Positions 27,848-37,562 of a stretch of 64,000 nucleotides of DNA are shown here, in pieces. Each line of letters begins with the position of its first letter. Positions within the stretch are counted from its first letter, which is position 1. This stretch comes from Hyphococcus formosus (GTDB lineage: Bacteria; Pseudomonadota; Alphaproteobacteria; Caulobacterales; Parvularculaceae), in NCBI RefSeq assembly GCF_046736345.1, contig NZ_CP157210.1:1426001-1490000 (forward strand), in the 5' to 3' direction. Below the pieces are notes generated by a model, which was not told the DNA's origin, ran no database searches, and was given only the letters and a program-made list of their open reading frames with translations. The position numbers and the translations under genes were made by a program.

Positions 27848-28399
27848 CTATCCTAGCCGGCGGACAGGGTCGACCCCGTTCCAGCCTTCTGACTGGACCC
27901 TGATGCTGGCGAAAAGATCTTCAACTGCGTCGTTCAATTCAATCAGCTCAATCATGCCCGGCAGGTTCCCGGCGGTGTCGATATAGGCGAACCGTTTTCG
28001 CCCGACCGGCACGACCTCTCCGCTGAAGGCGAGCATCGCGCCGTCATTGAGATAACGGTCAACATCCGCATCGAAATTATCTGTTGTAATCGCCCAATGG
28101 TGAAACGCGCCGAACCCATGCTTTTCAATAACATCTTTATAAACGGACGGACAATCATCATGCTGCACGATCAGTTCAAAACTCATCGTTTCCGTGAACG
28201 CCATGGCAACCGACAGATCAACCGACGTCGGTTCATCATAATATTTCATATTCTCGGCCGCGAAATGCTCCATAATCATCCACGGCCCGATGTTCAGGTT
28301 TTTCACCCAGTGCATGGCCGCTTTTTCAAGATCATCGACCACGTAAGCGACCTGCATGATCGTCCCGACGGGTTTGCCGAATTTGCACATTCGCGCCAT
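27848..28399 (-). CDS. VOC-family (glyoxalase-like) protein
   Basis: This 183-residue protein has the vicinal-oxygen-chelate pattern of two beta-alpha-beta-beta-beta modules. It opens with IMQVAYVVDDLEKAAMHW, has FELIVQHD in the middle and GAFHHWAITTDNFD in the second module, and GMIELIEL carries the likely C-terminal Glu ligand. Possible metal ligands are the His of HHWAI and the Glu of FELI and IELI. It may be an epimerase, isomerase or ring-cleaving enzyme; the length fits a single-subunit VOC. It is 17 bp downstream of the SDR gene, the third gene of the TBDR-SDR-VOC operon. Confidence 0.82.
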   Translation of the reverse strand: MARMCKFGKPVGTIMQVAYVVDDLEKAAMHWVKNLNIGPWMIMEHFAAENMKYYDEPTSVDLSVAMAFTETMSFELIVQHDDCPSVYKDVIEKHGFGAFHHWAITTDNFDADVDRYLNDGAMLAFSGEVVPVGRKRFAYIDTAGNLPGMIELIELNDAVEDLFASIRVQSEGWNGVDPVRRLG

Positions 28400-28416
28400 T
28401 CCATCATCCTTCTGCG

Positions 28417-29202
28417 TCAGTTGACCAAATTCATGCCGCCATCAACGACGAGCCGACTGCCGGTGATAAACCTGGCCTCATCAGAGGCGAGAAACAGTGC
28501 GGCGTTGGCGATATCTGCCGGATCGCCGAACTCGCCCATAGGAATCCGCGACAGATAATCGTCGCGCACCGCCTCGAACGGTGCCCCTGCCAATTTCGCG
28601 GTGTCTTCCATCAATTTATCATGCATAGGCGTGCGGATCTGCCCAGGATGGATTGTGTTGCAGCGAATCTTATAGCCATTCTGCGCGCAATGAAGCGCGA
28701 TAGACTTCGTCATCTGCATCACCGCCGCCTTGCTCGCACCGTAGGCCGTCAGGAACGGCGTAGGCACGAGCGCAGCAATCGACGATAAATTGATGATCGA
28801 ACCACCGCCACTTTCCGCCATCACGGGGATTGCCTCACGGCATCCGATGAAAACACCTTCAGTGTTGATCGTGAACATACGCCGCCAATCGTCTAACTGC
28901 GCAGTTTCGGGAGAATCCTTGCCGGAAAGATCGCCAAGGCCGGCATTGTTGACGAGAATATCGAGACCGGAAAAACGGCGGCGCGCCTCATCAAGCGTTG
29001 ACCGCCAGTCGTCTTCGCTAGAAATATCCTGAACGAAATACGGAACTTTTAGCTCGTGCGATGCGGCTTCGGCGGCCGCTGGATCAATATCCGTCAGTAG
29101 GATTTCGGCACCCTCATCGCGAAAGCGGCTGACAATCGCCGCGCCGATTCCTCGCGCGCCTCCGGTGACGACGGCGCGCTTTCCATTCAGCCTGCCAGAC
29201 AT
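28417..29202 (-). CDS. Short-chain dehydrogenase/reductase
   Basis: This SDR of about 261 residues has TGGARGIGAAI near residue 11, NNAGLGDLSG, the Ser motif in INLSSIAAL, YGASKAAVMQMTKS and a C-terminal ARFITGSRLVVDGG. ATG 29202 is chosen because AGGTGG lies 5 bases upstream. That ribosome-binding site overlaps the TBDR stop codon, a clear sign of translational coupling to the receptor. A GTG at 29211 is an alternative. It may act on the imported compound before ligation to CoA. Confidence 0.9.
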   Translation of the reverse strand: MSGRLNGKRAVVTGGARGIGAAIVSRFRDEGAEILLTDIDPAAAEAASHELKVPYFVQDISSEDDWRSTLDEARRRFSGLDILVNNAGLGDLSGKDSPETAQLDDWRRMFTINTEGVFIGCREAIPVMAESGGGSIINLSSIAALVPTPFLTAYGASKAAVMQMTKSIALHCAQNGYKIRCNTIHPGQIRTPMHDKLMEDTAKLAGAPFEAVRDDYLSRIPMGEFGDPADIANAALFLASDEARFITGSRLVVDGGMNLVN

Positions 29203-29211
29203 TGCTGCCAC

Positions 29212-31587
29212 CTAGAATGATTTCTTGACGGAAACACCCCAGCGCCGCGGCGAACCAAACACACCTTCGACATGACCGAAGCTGGACACGGCCGAAACGC
29301 CGCCAGTTAGATAAAGCTCGTTGGTCAGATTGGTTCCATAGACGGCGACGGTCCAACCGCCGGAGTCGTTGACAAGCGCGAGGCGCGCGTTGAAGAGGCT
29401 CACCCCTTCTTGATACAGCTCTGGCGTATTGGCGGAGTCAATGAAGTGATCACCACGATAGCTCCAGTCTCCACGGATATTAGCAATCCAGTCATTACTG
29501 ATAGGATACTCAAAGTTAACGCCGAGATTGGCAGTCCAATTCGGTGACCGGGCAAGCTCATTGGTGAGCGCTATCGTCGCCCCCGGATTCAACTCATTGT
29601 ATTCCGCATCGAGAAAACCAATGCCGCCGTCGAAAGAAAAATACTCGTTCGGACGCGCTTCGAATTCAGCCTCGACACCAATCGTCCGCGCTTCGCCTGC
29701 ATTCTCAACGATCAGCACGAGATTGCCGGTCGTGTCCGCACTCACGATGTTAAGCTGAATGTCCTTGTAGTCGTAATAAAACAGCGACGTGTTGACGACG
29801 AGCCGGCGATCGAAAAACTCGGTCTTGACGCCGGTTTCATAAGCCCAAACGAACTCTGGTGCGAAGGAGCCGACCTCCGCCGTCGTGGTGGGACGACCGT
29901 TAAAGCCGCCGCTCTTGAACCCGCGCGACGCCGACGCATAAAGAAAGGTGCGGTCTGTAGCCTGGAATCCAACGCTGGCTTTCGGCAGGAAGGCCGACCA
30001 CTCGTCCTCCACCGTCGTCGCTGGAATAATCGGCGCGCCTGAATTCACACGCAGATGTTCGAGGAAATAAGTCTTCTCATCCTTCGACCACCGGAATCCA
30101 CCGGAAACCGAGAAGCGATCGGTGATATCCATTGTGTTATGCGTGAAGAAAGCGATGCTTTTCGTGTCTATGTCATTGTAGATATCAAAATCGACATCGA
30201 AGCCTACATTGACCGGATTGCCCATACCGCCGGCGCAAACGACGGTCGGGTCAATTCCGAAATCGGCGCAGGTCGTGCCCGGCGCGCCGCCGAGATAAAT
30301 ACCCGCTCCCGGTAAAGCCTCAAGCGCATCAAACAGGCCCGACGCCAACCGCACATCGTTCTGGTCCGTCGCGTTCTCATCGAAATAATATCCGCCGAGA
30401 AGCCAGTTAAGGCTGCCGCCCATAGCGTCGCCGCTTAGCTGTAGTTCCTGACTAAATTGGTTCTGATCGACAAAATTATGCGTCTGAATATATTGCACCG
30501 GAGAATTATCGCCGTCGCGGGAAAATTCCGCTTCCATTGAACGATAAGCGGTGATCGACTTCAAGGAAACCCAGTCTAAATCCCAGGTGAGCGTGCCACC
30601 AACACCCCAGATGTCATGATCATCCACATTAGGTCCGGTGGCGGAGCTGTTGAACGGATTGCCGGGATTCACGATCACCGGCGTAGTAATCATCATTGGA
30701 TCGCCGACGAGCCCCTGCCAGAGCGGAGCCAGGCCCTGTGTCGGGTCGTAGGATAGCGCGGCGGTATTGGCGCTGCCACCTTCCTTATGCGAAATGTCGA
30801 ACGACAAAAGCGCATCGAAATTGTCCGTAGGCGTCCATTCAAGAAGCGATCGCCCTGCGATAACCTCATCATCGCCGAGTCGATCGCCGACATTTATTCG
30901 GTCCGTATAGCCATGCTCGGTGTTAAAATAGATCGTGTGACGTGTCTTGAGCTGATCCGAAAGAGGCAGATCGACAGACCCGGTGACGGAATAATGCGAA
31001 AATCGCCCGGCGGTCGCCTTAATCTCGCCACCGAATGAATCCGCCGGCCTTTTGGATACCAGACTGATGGCACCACCGATCGTATTTCGTCCGAACAATG
31101 TTCCCTGCGGGCCGCGCAGAATTTCAATCCGCTCAACATCGAGAAAATCAAGAATTGTCCCGATAGAGCGAGCGTAATAAACATCATCAATGTAAAGGCC
31201 GACGCCCGGGTCCGTAGTGATCAGGAAGTCAGTTTGACCAATTCCCCGGATGAAAATGTCGGAATTGCTTCCACCGCCCGATCCGTTGCTGGCAAAGCCT
31301 ATGGCGACGTTCGGCGCAAAACGCGCCGCATCGTCGATATTTTCAGCGCCGCGCTGTTCCAGCATGTCACCGGTCATTGCAGTGATCGCGATTGGGACTG
31401 TTTGCAGGTTTTCTTGCCGCTTTCGCGCGGTGACCGTGATGGTGTCAACGCCTCCATTTTGGGCATATGCCGTAGTTTCCGCAGCCGTCATCGCCACAGC
31501 CAAGACCCCCGCTGAAGCCATTGCCTTATATCTACGACTGGTGCGACGTTCCCCGAGCATTCTGCGGGTTGATAGGATAAAACGCAT
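29212..31587 (-). CDS. TonB-dependent outer-membrane receptor (no STN domain)
   Basis: This TBDR of about 791 residues has a long signal region (RFILSTRRMLGERRTSRRYK, then a hydrophobic run to AYAQ). The TonB box follows (VDTITVTARKRQE), then the plug with IRGIGQTDF and VERIEILRGPQGTLFGRNTI. The barrel ends in RRWGVSVKKSF with the terminal Phe. ATG 31587 is used since GGGAGG lies 5 bases upstream; longer frames back to 31683 lack a site. It is transcribed first in the TBDR-SDR-VOC operon, convergent on the ligase operon. It is probably the outer-membrane entry for the compound degraded by this locus. The layout resembles the receptor of region 1. Confidence 0.93.
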   Translation of the reverse strand: MRFILSTRRMLGERRTSRRYKAMASAGVLAVAMTAAETTAYAQNGGVDTITVTARKRQENLQTVPIAITAMTGDMLEQRGAENIDDAARFAPNVAIGFASNGSGGGSNSDIFIRGIGQTDFLITTDPGVGLYIDDVYYARSIGTILDFLDVERIEILRGPQGTLFGRNTIGGAISLVSKRPADSFGGEIKATAGRFSHYSVTGSVDLPLSDQLKTRHTIYFNTEHGYTDRINVGDRLGDDEVIAGRSLLEWTPTDNFDALLSFDISHKEGGSANTAALSYDPTQGLAPLWQGLVGDPMMITTPVIVNPGNPFNSSATGPNVDDHDIWGVGGTLTWDLDWVSLKSITAYRSMEAEFSRDGDNSPVQYIQTHNFVDQNQFSQELQLSGDAMGGSLNWLLGGYYFDENATDQNDVRLASGLFDALEALPGAGIYLGGAPGTTCADFGIDPTVVCAGGMGNPVNVGFDVDFDIYNDIDTKSIAFFTHNTMDITDRFSVSGGFRWSKDEKTYFLEHLRVNSGAPIIPATTVEDEWSAFLPKASVGFQATDRTFLYASASRGFKSGGFNGRPTTTAEVGSFAPEFVWAYETGVKTEFFDRRLVVNTSLFYYDYKDIQLNIVSADTTGNLVLIVENAGEARTIGVEAEFEARPNEYFSFDGGIGFLDAEYNELNPGATIALTNELARSPNWTANLGVNFEYPISNDWIANIRGDWSYRGDHFIDSANTPELYQEGVSLFNARLALVNDSGGWTVAVYGTNLTNELYLTGGVSAVSSFGHVEGVFGSPRRWGVSVKKSF

Positions 31588-32283
31588 ATAGACCTCCCTC
31601 ATGGACACGCAATTCTTTGTAAGCGTGCTTTTTTTTTTGCAGTTTGCCCAATTCACCGCATTCCGTGCCATAGCGGAAAACACTCAGAGATTACGGAAAA
31701 ACTACATGAGGGACGTTCATTCGGATGGTATTGGGTAAAGTATTAGGTATCTTGCGCTGAAAAGCCCCCAGACAGTCGATGCCAGAAATTCGTACGCCGC
31801 TGATCGAGAAACTTCCATGCGGTTGATAAACAAGACGCTATTTACACAAGATAAACAGCAAACTAAATGCATACGCCGGCTGGAACATTTTCCACTTAGG
31901 TTACGCCGTCGAAATTGGCGTCAGTCGGAATTCACCTTTTGATTTTAAAACCGCAGACGCTCGATAGGCTATGGAACAAGCCCCGCGCGCAGATTGACCG
32001 AATTACGCCGCATTTTCCATTATTCTACAAAGTTTCGCGCGTTGATGATTAGTGCGATTTGTCCAGGCCCTCCCTGTGCCCCCCAACATCTTGCCTAGAG
32101 CGCAGTTCGCCAAATGAATGTGGTCCGCACACAATCTTATACAATCCGTACCAAGCTGATGTATTCGGCGCTAGCGGAGAGCATCGGAGCGGTTATCGGC
32201 GACGAGGGTACTGATAGCGATTAGTTACGCGGTACCCCCGGCGCGAAAGACACGACACTGTCCGGCGGAAGCGATAAGAAGAT
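31588..32283. other. Intergenic DNA with no recognisable gene
   Basis: This region of about 700 bases upstream of the TBDR must hold its promoter in the right-strand vicinity. The rest has no open frame of credible length and shows no clear hairpins. It continues into an IS3 remnant, so part of it may be insertion-sequence scar. Confidence 0.4.
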
Positions 32284-32532
32284 TCACAAGTGGCTGATCC
32301 GTGTGCGCTGCTGACGAGCCCCCGATAGCGCAGCCACCTTCTCAAGGTCTTTCAGGCGCTTTGCCTGGTCGACCTTCATCCCGCCGTACCCCTGACGCCA
32401 GCGGCAATAAATGATCTTGTTCACGCCCAGACGTCGGATCACTTCTCCAACTTTGACGCCCTCCTCAAGGTAAACTTCGGCCTCACGCAACTTCGATATG
32501 ATTTCTTCAGGTGAATATCGCTTTCCCCACAT
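32284..32532 (-). pseudogene. IS3-family transposase OrfA remnant
   Basis: The frame begins MWGKRYSPEEIISKLREAEV and continues with VGEVIRRLGVNKIIYCRWRQ and YGGMKVDQAKRLKDLEK. That is the helix-turn-helix and leucine-zipper start of IS3-type OrfA proteins. After DLEK the sequence becomes unrelated (VAALSGARQQRTRIS) and stops, and no OrfB follows, so the element is truncated. No terminal inverted repeats were recognised. Confidence 0.8.
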
Positions 32533-32801
32533 CCTTCTTCTCTTTTGATGCAGTCGTTTTACTACCTTCAGGTGGCTGCGTTCAAAGGGGTCGGGGCAGT
32601 ACGCAGTGTGTTCCAACTTTTTGGTAGCGATAAAGCCCGCTTTTCAGACGCCAGTTTCCTGCAAAACCGCCCTGAATTCAGGCCAGGATGGGAGGCTGTT
32701 CCTTGAAATGTGCTGACGGAGATTTGACAAAAAATCTTACTCATCAAAAAGTAGCCTTGGAAGAGATCCAAATCATATAACAAGCATGAGGGGGTAGAGC
32801 C

Positions 32802-34586
32802 TTGTTATTCAATTTATTTTCTAAAGATCCGTCCCGCCCATGGTATCTTGGTTGGAAAGGGGCGGCTGCTTTGATTGTGGGCCTGTTGGCGGTTTCAATC
32901 CTCACCCCATCAAAGTCTCGGACCGCGACCATATATGGTAAGCGGCTGTATGATTTCTGCATCAACTACGGCAAAGAAGACAAATCCGAAAAGCCAAGTG
33001 AATCCAAAATAGCCACCTGCGGATGTCTCCAGAACAAAGCGGTAAAACATATTAATGAGGGCGGCTCAAAAGAGGAATTTGGTGGGGCGTGGTTTGCTAC
33101 GACCAAATTGGTTTGCAGCACTGAAGCCATCATGGAGAGTCTGGATAATCTGGAGACAATTGAGGACGATCTCGATCGTCAGCCAGAAACGCAGCCGGTT
33201 ATTCTAGAAACAAATAGCAACGCCTCCCCCCGCCCCACTGCAAGGGAGGGGTCACACCAGACCTTCACGCTCAGAGGTAAACACGCAAAGCTTTTCAAGC
33301 GCATCCAAGCGGGCGACTATGTCTGGTCAAAAGCTTTCCCGAAAAAAGACAAGGCGCTTTTGGGATATGCCATCGCTTTGCGCGAGAGTGTTGATCAGTA
33401 CTGCCCGGGAACGATCAGCGCTGGCCATTCCATTAATATTGAGTACTTCACCGGTGCCCTACAAGGTGATCAAATCATTGATACCCTACAAGGACGAAAA
33501 CCAATTGAATTTGCAGAACTGTTTGCACAATCGATCATCGAGACACCCTATTATAATACATCAAGGTCTCACTTCACCCAGATGGTCAAAGCCAATGGCT
33601 GCGATGGCGCTCAAACACAGGCCCTGACAACCAACCTTGCCCATCTGCTTTCAGGACGCCGTCCCGCTTACACCCCAAAGCCACAGCCGACGACGTTGGT
33701 GGTAGAGAAGCTCAGCCCGATCGAGGCAAAACACGCCTATGAGAATAAAAGCGGTGCAGCTCTCACCTCTCGTGGAGCAAAGCAGCTGGATCATGATTTC
33801 AACCAAGCCAAGTCAGCTGGCATGACCCTTCTGGAATGTCATTATGATGAGAAACCCAATGATGAATGGTATCATGTCCAATATTATTGGGGGATCGGCA
33901 CCGTTACCAGTATTGGCTATCTAGCGCCAACATTTGCTGATGCTTTCCAACGCTCCTCACAGGAACGCATAACCAAGGCAAATGGGCGCGCTTATACTCA
34001 TCCGTTTACGACTTATGGGTTCCCGCGCCTGGAATGCCCGCCAATCATTGATCCAGCTTTGGGTAGCAAGAAGATATACGCCCCCCGTAAATCTATAGCT
34101 CCAGACTCAAATTCTGTCCCCATACCAACAAACCCAATAATCACAGAGAAGCGGATGTCGGTTAAGTATGAATATGGTCCTTCACCAGAGAGCTTTGTGC
34201 CGCCAATTCCAAAAAACTTTCCAAACAAAACGATCTATTTGAGCATGGAAAAACATGGAGCAGGATCTCTATCGGATATAGAAATCCAATCCTTTGGCTA
34301 TTGGTCCCTTCCGCGCACGGATATGGACTATGCAAACCGGCCAACACAACAAGCCGCCCTGCAGGAAGATGTCAAAATCATCTCCAAACAGCGCCCACGG
34401 GTCTTGGTATGTAAGTATCTCGCAGAAAGGCGCGGCATCGTGCGAGTTTCACGGCACTGGTATATGAAAGCCCCAAAAGGTACAGATCGAGACCGCCTGA
34501 GAAGCCGGATAACAGATCATCCGGTACTGACGATCTATGAAGAGAGAGAGAATTGCCCATCAAGGTATGTTCAGCCTAAAGACTGA
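32802..34586 (+). CDS. Hypothetical membrane-anchored protein, 594 residues
   Basis: I do not recognise this family. The N-terminus has one membrane helix (about residues 18-35, GAAALIVGLLAVSIL), predicting an extracytoplasmic body. A cysteine-containing segment (DFCINYG, ATCGCLQNK, LVCSTE) at about 50-105 may hold disulfides. Cys also occurs later (DQYCPGT, GCDGA, ECHYDE). Two similar-sized regions rich in Tyr and Pro follow, without repeats or enzyme motifs that I can see. The start is TTG 32802 with GAGGGGG about 7 bases upstream. It stands alone in a mosaic of mobile-element debris between an IS3 remnant and a DUF4386-type gene, so recent acquisition is plausible. Confidence 0.65.
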   Translation: MLFNLFSKDPSRPWYLGWKGAAALIVGLLAVSILTPSKSRTATIYGKRLYDFCINYGKEDKSEKPSESKIATCGCLQNKAVKHINEGGSKEEFGGAWFATTKLVCSTEAIMESLDNLETIEDDLDRQPETQPVILETNSNASPRPTAREGSHQTFTLRGKHAKLFKRIQAGDYVWSKAFPKKDKALLGYAIALRESVDQYCPGTISAGHSINIEYFTGALQGDQIIDTLQGRKPIEFAELFAQSIIETPYYNTSRSHFTQMVKANGCDGAQTQALTTNLAHLLSGRRPAYTPKPQPTTLVVEKLSPIEAKHAYENKSGAALTSRGAKQLDHDFNQAKSAGMTLLECHYDEKPNDEWYHVQYYWGIGTVTSIGYLAPTFADAFQRSSQERITKANGRAYTHPFTTYGFPRLECPPIIDPALGSKKIYAPRKSIAPDSNSVPIPTNPIITEKRMSVKYEYGPSPESFVPPIPKNFPNKTIYLSMEKHGAGSLSDIEIQSFGYWSLPRTDMDYANRPTQQAALQEDVKIISKQRPRVLVCKYLAERRGIVRVSRHWYMKAPKGTDRDRLRSRITDHPVLTIYEERENCPSRYVQPKD

Positions 34587-34730
34587 TAATTCACAAACCC
34601 GCTAATTCTGGGGAGAGTTTGAAACGCTCACCCTAGGTCGTCTGCACAAGCGCATTCCGAGACTTGCGTGCCCCTCCCGGGGGTGTTACCGAAAGATCTA
34701 ATTAGGGTATTTGAATATGGGGGAGTTCTA

Positions 34731-35399
34731 ATGTCAGTGCGCACACAAGGCCGGATCGCAGGCTTCATTTATCTTGGGCTCGTGGTGACGGGGGTTTTTT
34801 CCCTTGCTTATGCGCCGAGCCAACTTATTGCTCGCGATGATTCGGTAGCGACACTGGAAAATTTGCAAAACAATTTGCTCCTCTTTCAAGCGATGATCGC
34901 GGCCGGCGTCATCATGGCCGCCTTTTTCTTGGTGTTGCCGTTTGCTCTTGCTAAATTTCTATCAGCCTACGGTAAGAATGCAGCTCGTTTGATGATCCTT
35001 CTTGTGGTCCTGAGTGTTCCGGCCACGCTTCTTGCTATGTTTCAGTATGGCGAACTCGCTCTGGCCATCACAGATAACACGGCGCAAGTCGATGATGTCG
35101 ACGGCGCACGCACCGGATACCGCCACTGGATTACCGTCTCGACATTTTTCTGGGGTGCATGGCTAGCGCCATATGGTTGGTTGGTGCTCAAGTCAGGAAG
35201 CATACCACGTTGGCTTGGAGTCATGTTGCTGGTCGGGAGTATCGGCTATTTGTTTGAGCTCTTCGGCCCCATGGTCATTCAAAACTTTAATGAAATCCCT
35301 TTCGTAGATTATGTGACGAAGCCGGCCTCAATCGGCGAGATTGGGTCTTGCTTCTGGCTCGTTGTTTTCGGTGCCAGAGCACCAAAATCCGGTACCTAA
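34731..35399 (+). CDS. DUF4386-type multi-pass membrane protein
   Basis: This 222-residue protein has about six membrane segments, starting with RIAGFIYLGLVVTGVFSLAY and ending with SIGEIGSCFWLVVFG. The pattern, including the Arg-rich start SVRTQGR and the late PASIGE motif, matches the DUF4386 family of bacterial membrane proteins with no known function. ATG 34731 follows GGGGGAG by 5 bases; an earlier in-frame start at 34668 lacks a site. No obvious partner gene lies beside it. Mobile-element debris begins about 70 bp downstream. Confidence 0.78.
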   Translation: MSVRTQGRIAGFIYLGLVVTGVFSLAYAPSQLIARDDSVATLENLQNNLLLFQAMIAAGVIMAAFFLVLPFALAKFLSAYGKNAARLMILLVVLSVPATLLAMFQYGELALAITDNTAQVDDVDGARTGYRHWITVSTFFWGAWLAPYGWLVLKSGSIPRWLGVMLLVGSIGYLFELFGPMVIQNFNEIPFVDYVTKPASIGEIGSCFWLVVFGARAPKSGT

Positions 35400-35466
35400 A
35401 AGGCTACTATTGGGCACTGTGTAATAAAAGTCTTGTTCTAACTCGTGTGATTGTGAATGACTGCTA

Positions 35467-35850
35467 TTGCGCGCACAGTTGACGTTTCACCAGATTGAAT
35501 GCACGCCTATTTGAATTAGTGCCACAGTAATTCGTCAGAAGCGATCTCAACGCAGCTTCTATTCCCGAACAATTCATTGGACTTCCTCCTTACAAAGAGC
35601 GTTGCTGTGGCTATTGCGAATTCCTTGTTTCGCACCCTGCCCGACCGTATCCGACGCCGGGCTTGTGGCGGTGCAACAACGAGGAGGCAAACATCGGCCA
35701 AAATATAAAGGCTACCAGCAGGAAGCGAACCAAAGCTGCCGCAGTTGATAAAGGCGTTACAACCAAACCAAGTAATCCCCTATCGGGCAGGCTGTTATCT
35801 GCCACCCTGCGGGCGTCTTAGGCCATATTACCTTTTCGCGGAGAACCAGA
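35467..35850 (+). pseudogene. Collapsed copy of the DUF3489-DUF2924-recombinase module
   Basis: From 35467 the sequence follows 61112 onward, including the GAGGAGGCAA ribosome-binding site of DUF3489, but the start codon is now ATC. After about ten codons it jumps to the recombinase region near 62880-62935 (codons for SNPLSG). It then jumps to the 3' flank near 63898-63930 (CATATTACCTT). Most of all three genes is therefore missing. It shows a second, inactivated copy of the element found intact at 61.1-63.9 kb. Confidence 0.8.
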
Positions 35851-36006
35851 GGAATAAATGGTGGGCGGCGCAGTCTGCCGCTAACGCCGCTTTGCGTCCT
35901 GGTTTTCAAAAACAGGGTATTTACAGGGAATTTGATCGAATCTGGCTCGGCTTTGGGGATTTCCACGCCCAAAAAGCGCGAAAACTCGGACAGTTAAGCG
36001 CAAATT
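35851..36006. repeat. 156-bp repeat shared with 18743-18898
   Basis: The two copies align over 156 bases with about ten substitutions and no gap. The first 15 bases resemble the direct repeat at the tRNA-Ser end (63948). The block is followed by the methyltransferase module, intact here and collapsed at 18.9-19.2 kb. It is thus the left edge of that module. Confidence 0.7.
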
Positions 36007-36278
36007 CCCTGCTCGTTGAGAGCAGGGAATAGAAATCGAGGATCTGGGAAGCCGCTCGCCAATAACAGCGAATTCCTACTCAAGAATACGGAACGCGATG
36101 TTGCCGAAGTTGCGACTGAGAACGGCTCTTTCTCCCCATCGGCTTGGGAAAAGAATTCCGCGGGTCCGGCGATTTTTTGTTGTGATGGGCCTTGATCAAA
36201 TTCTCGAAAAATAGGAACGTAAGGGGAACAGGGAGACAAAAGAGGAATATTTGAAAAAAATGAAAGGCATCATATCCG
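36007..36278. other. Leader region of the methyltransferase gene
   Basis: This 272-bp segment has no credible gene. A short inverted repeat (CCCTGCTC / GAGCAGGG, 36007-36028) sits at its left end. AAGGGGAACAGGGAG lies about 45 bases before the methyltransferase start. Confidence 0.35.
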
Positions 36279-37562
36279 ATGTTAGAACACCTCAATCCCG
36301 ACTCGTTAAAGCCCAATCCGCGTAACGCACGCACCCATTCCACAAAACAGATCAAACAAATCGCCGAAAGCATCCGTGCCTTTGGCTTCATCGCCCCTGT
36401 TTTGATCGACGAACACTGCATGATCCTTGCTGGTCACGGCCGGGTCGAAGCGGCAAAACGCATTGGGCTTTCCACCATTCCCTGCCGACGGGTCGGCTCC
36501 CTCACCGCAAAACAAAAACGCGCTTACGTGCTTGCCGATAACAAACTCGCCCTTAACGCCGGATGGGACGAGCAACTCCTCGCCGAAGAACTTGAAGAAT
36601 TGGTCAGCCTGGATCTCGGTTTTGAGATCGAAACAACCGGCTTTTCGATCCCAGAGATCGATCAGTTGGTGGAGGGCTTAACGCCCGAGGAACCAAATGA
36701 TCCTGCTGATGACCTTCCCGCGCCTGATGGCCCGGCGCGATGCAGCCTCGGGGATGTCTGGCAACTTGGGCGGCACCGCCTCATCTGCGGCGATGCTCTT
36801 GATCCCGATGTCGTATCTTTACTGATGAACGGCCATAAGGCGCAAATGGTCTTCACGGACCCGCCATACAATGTGCCCATCGATGGTCATGTGTCAGGCC
36901 TTGGCAAGACCCAGCACCGTGAGTTTGCAATAGCATCCGGTGAGATGTCCGCGCCACAGTTCACACAGTTTTTGAAAACGGCCTTTCGCAATCTCGCCGA
37001 GGTCAGCGTTGATGGCGCTATTCATTTTATCTGCATGGATTGGCGGCACCTGTCCGAGCTCATGGCGGCGGGTAGCGAAGTCTATAGTGAGCTCAAAAAC
37101 CTCATTGTTTGGGCGAAAGACAATGGCGGCATGGGCACATTCTATCGGTCGCGTCACGAACTGATCTTTGCCTATAAAGTTGGGGATGCGCCACACACCA
37201 ACACCTTCGAACTCGGCCAACATGGTCGCTATCGCACCAATGTTTGGAACTATCGCGGCGTCAACACCATGAAAGCCGAACGGATGGAGGAGTTGGCACT
37301 GCACCCCACTGTCAAACCGGTACAGATGATTGCGGATGCCATCAAAGACGTCTCCGGGCGCGGCGACATTGTCCTCGACCTCTTTGGTGGCTCGGGCTCC
37401 ACTTTAATCGCTGCCGAAAAAACCGGGCGACGCGGATATTTGTGTGAACTCGACCCTATTTATTGCGACCGGATCATTCGTCGGTGGGAAGCCTTCACAA
37501 AAGATGAGGCAGAACAAATTATTTGCGGGGTTGCCGCCCATCCGAAGAAGGTGGCGGCATGA
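36279..37562 (+). CDS. ParB-like nuclease domain fused to beta-class DNA methyltransferase
   Basis: This 427-residue protein has a ParB/Srx-like N-terminus (about residues 1-110: NPRNARTHSTKQIKQIAESI, HGRVEAAKRIG) followed by an N6-adenine/N4-cytosine methyltransferase. The catalytic motif TDPPYN (near 193) comes before the SAM-binding DLFGGSGSTL (near 367), the order of the beta class to which CcrM also belongs. No restriction gene is adjacent, so it is an orphan or phage-type modification enzyme. The stop overlaps the ATG of the DUF5681 gene (ATGA). A collapsed copy lies at 18.9-19.2 kb. Such two-gene pairs are typical of alphaproteobacterial prophages and islands. Confidence 0.9.
   Translation: MLEHLNPDSLKPNPRNARTHSTKQIKQIAESIRAFGFIAPVLIDEHCMILAGHGRVEAAKRIGLSTIPCRRVGSLTAKQKRAYVLADNKLALNAGWDEQLLAEELEELVSLDLGFEIETTGFSIPEIDQLVEGLTPEEPNDPADDLPAPDGPARCSLGDVWQLGRHRLICGDALDPDVVSLLMNGHKAQMVFTDPPYNVPIDGHVSGLGKTQHREFAIASGEMSAPQFTQFLKTAFRNLAEVSVDGAIHFICMDWRHLSELMAAGSEVYSELKNLIVWAKDNGGMGTFYRSRHELIFAYKVGDAPHTNTFELGQHGRYRTNVWNYRGVNTMKAERMEELALHPTVKPVQMIADAIKDVSGRGDIVLDLFGGSGSTLIAAEKTGRRGYLCELDPIYCDRIIRRWEAFTKDEAEQIICGVAAHPKKVAA

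Noticed and set aside
35745..36032. Open frame of about 95 codons across the two-module junction
   Set aside because: It runs from recombinase remnant into the 156-bp repeat; the equivalent frame in the 18.7-kb copy is continued differently, so it is not a conserved gene.
36279..37562. Restriction-modification system
   Set aside because: No restriction endonuclease gene is next to the methyltransferase; the partner is DUF5681, so an orphan or phage-type enzyme is the better reading.
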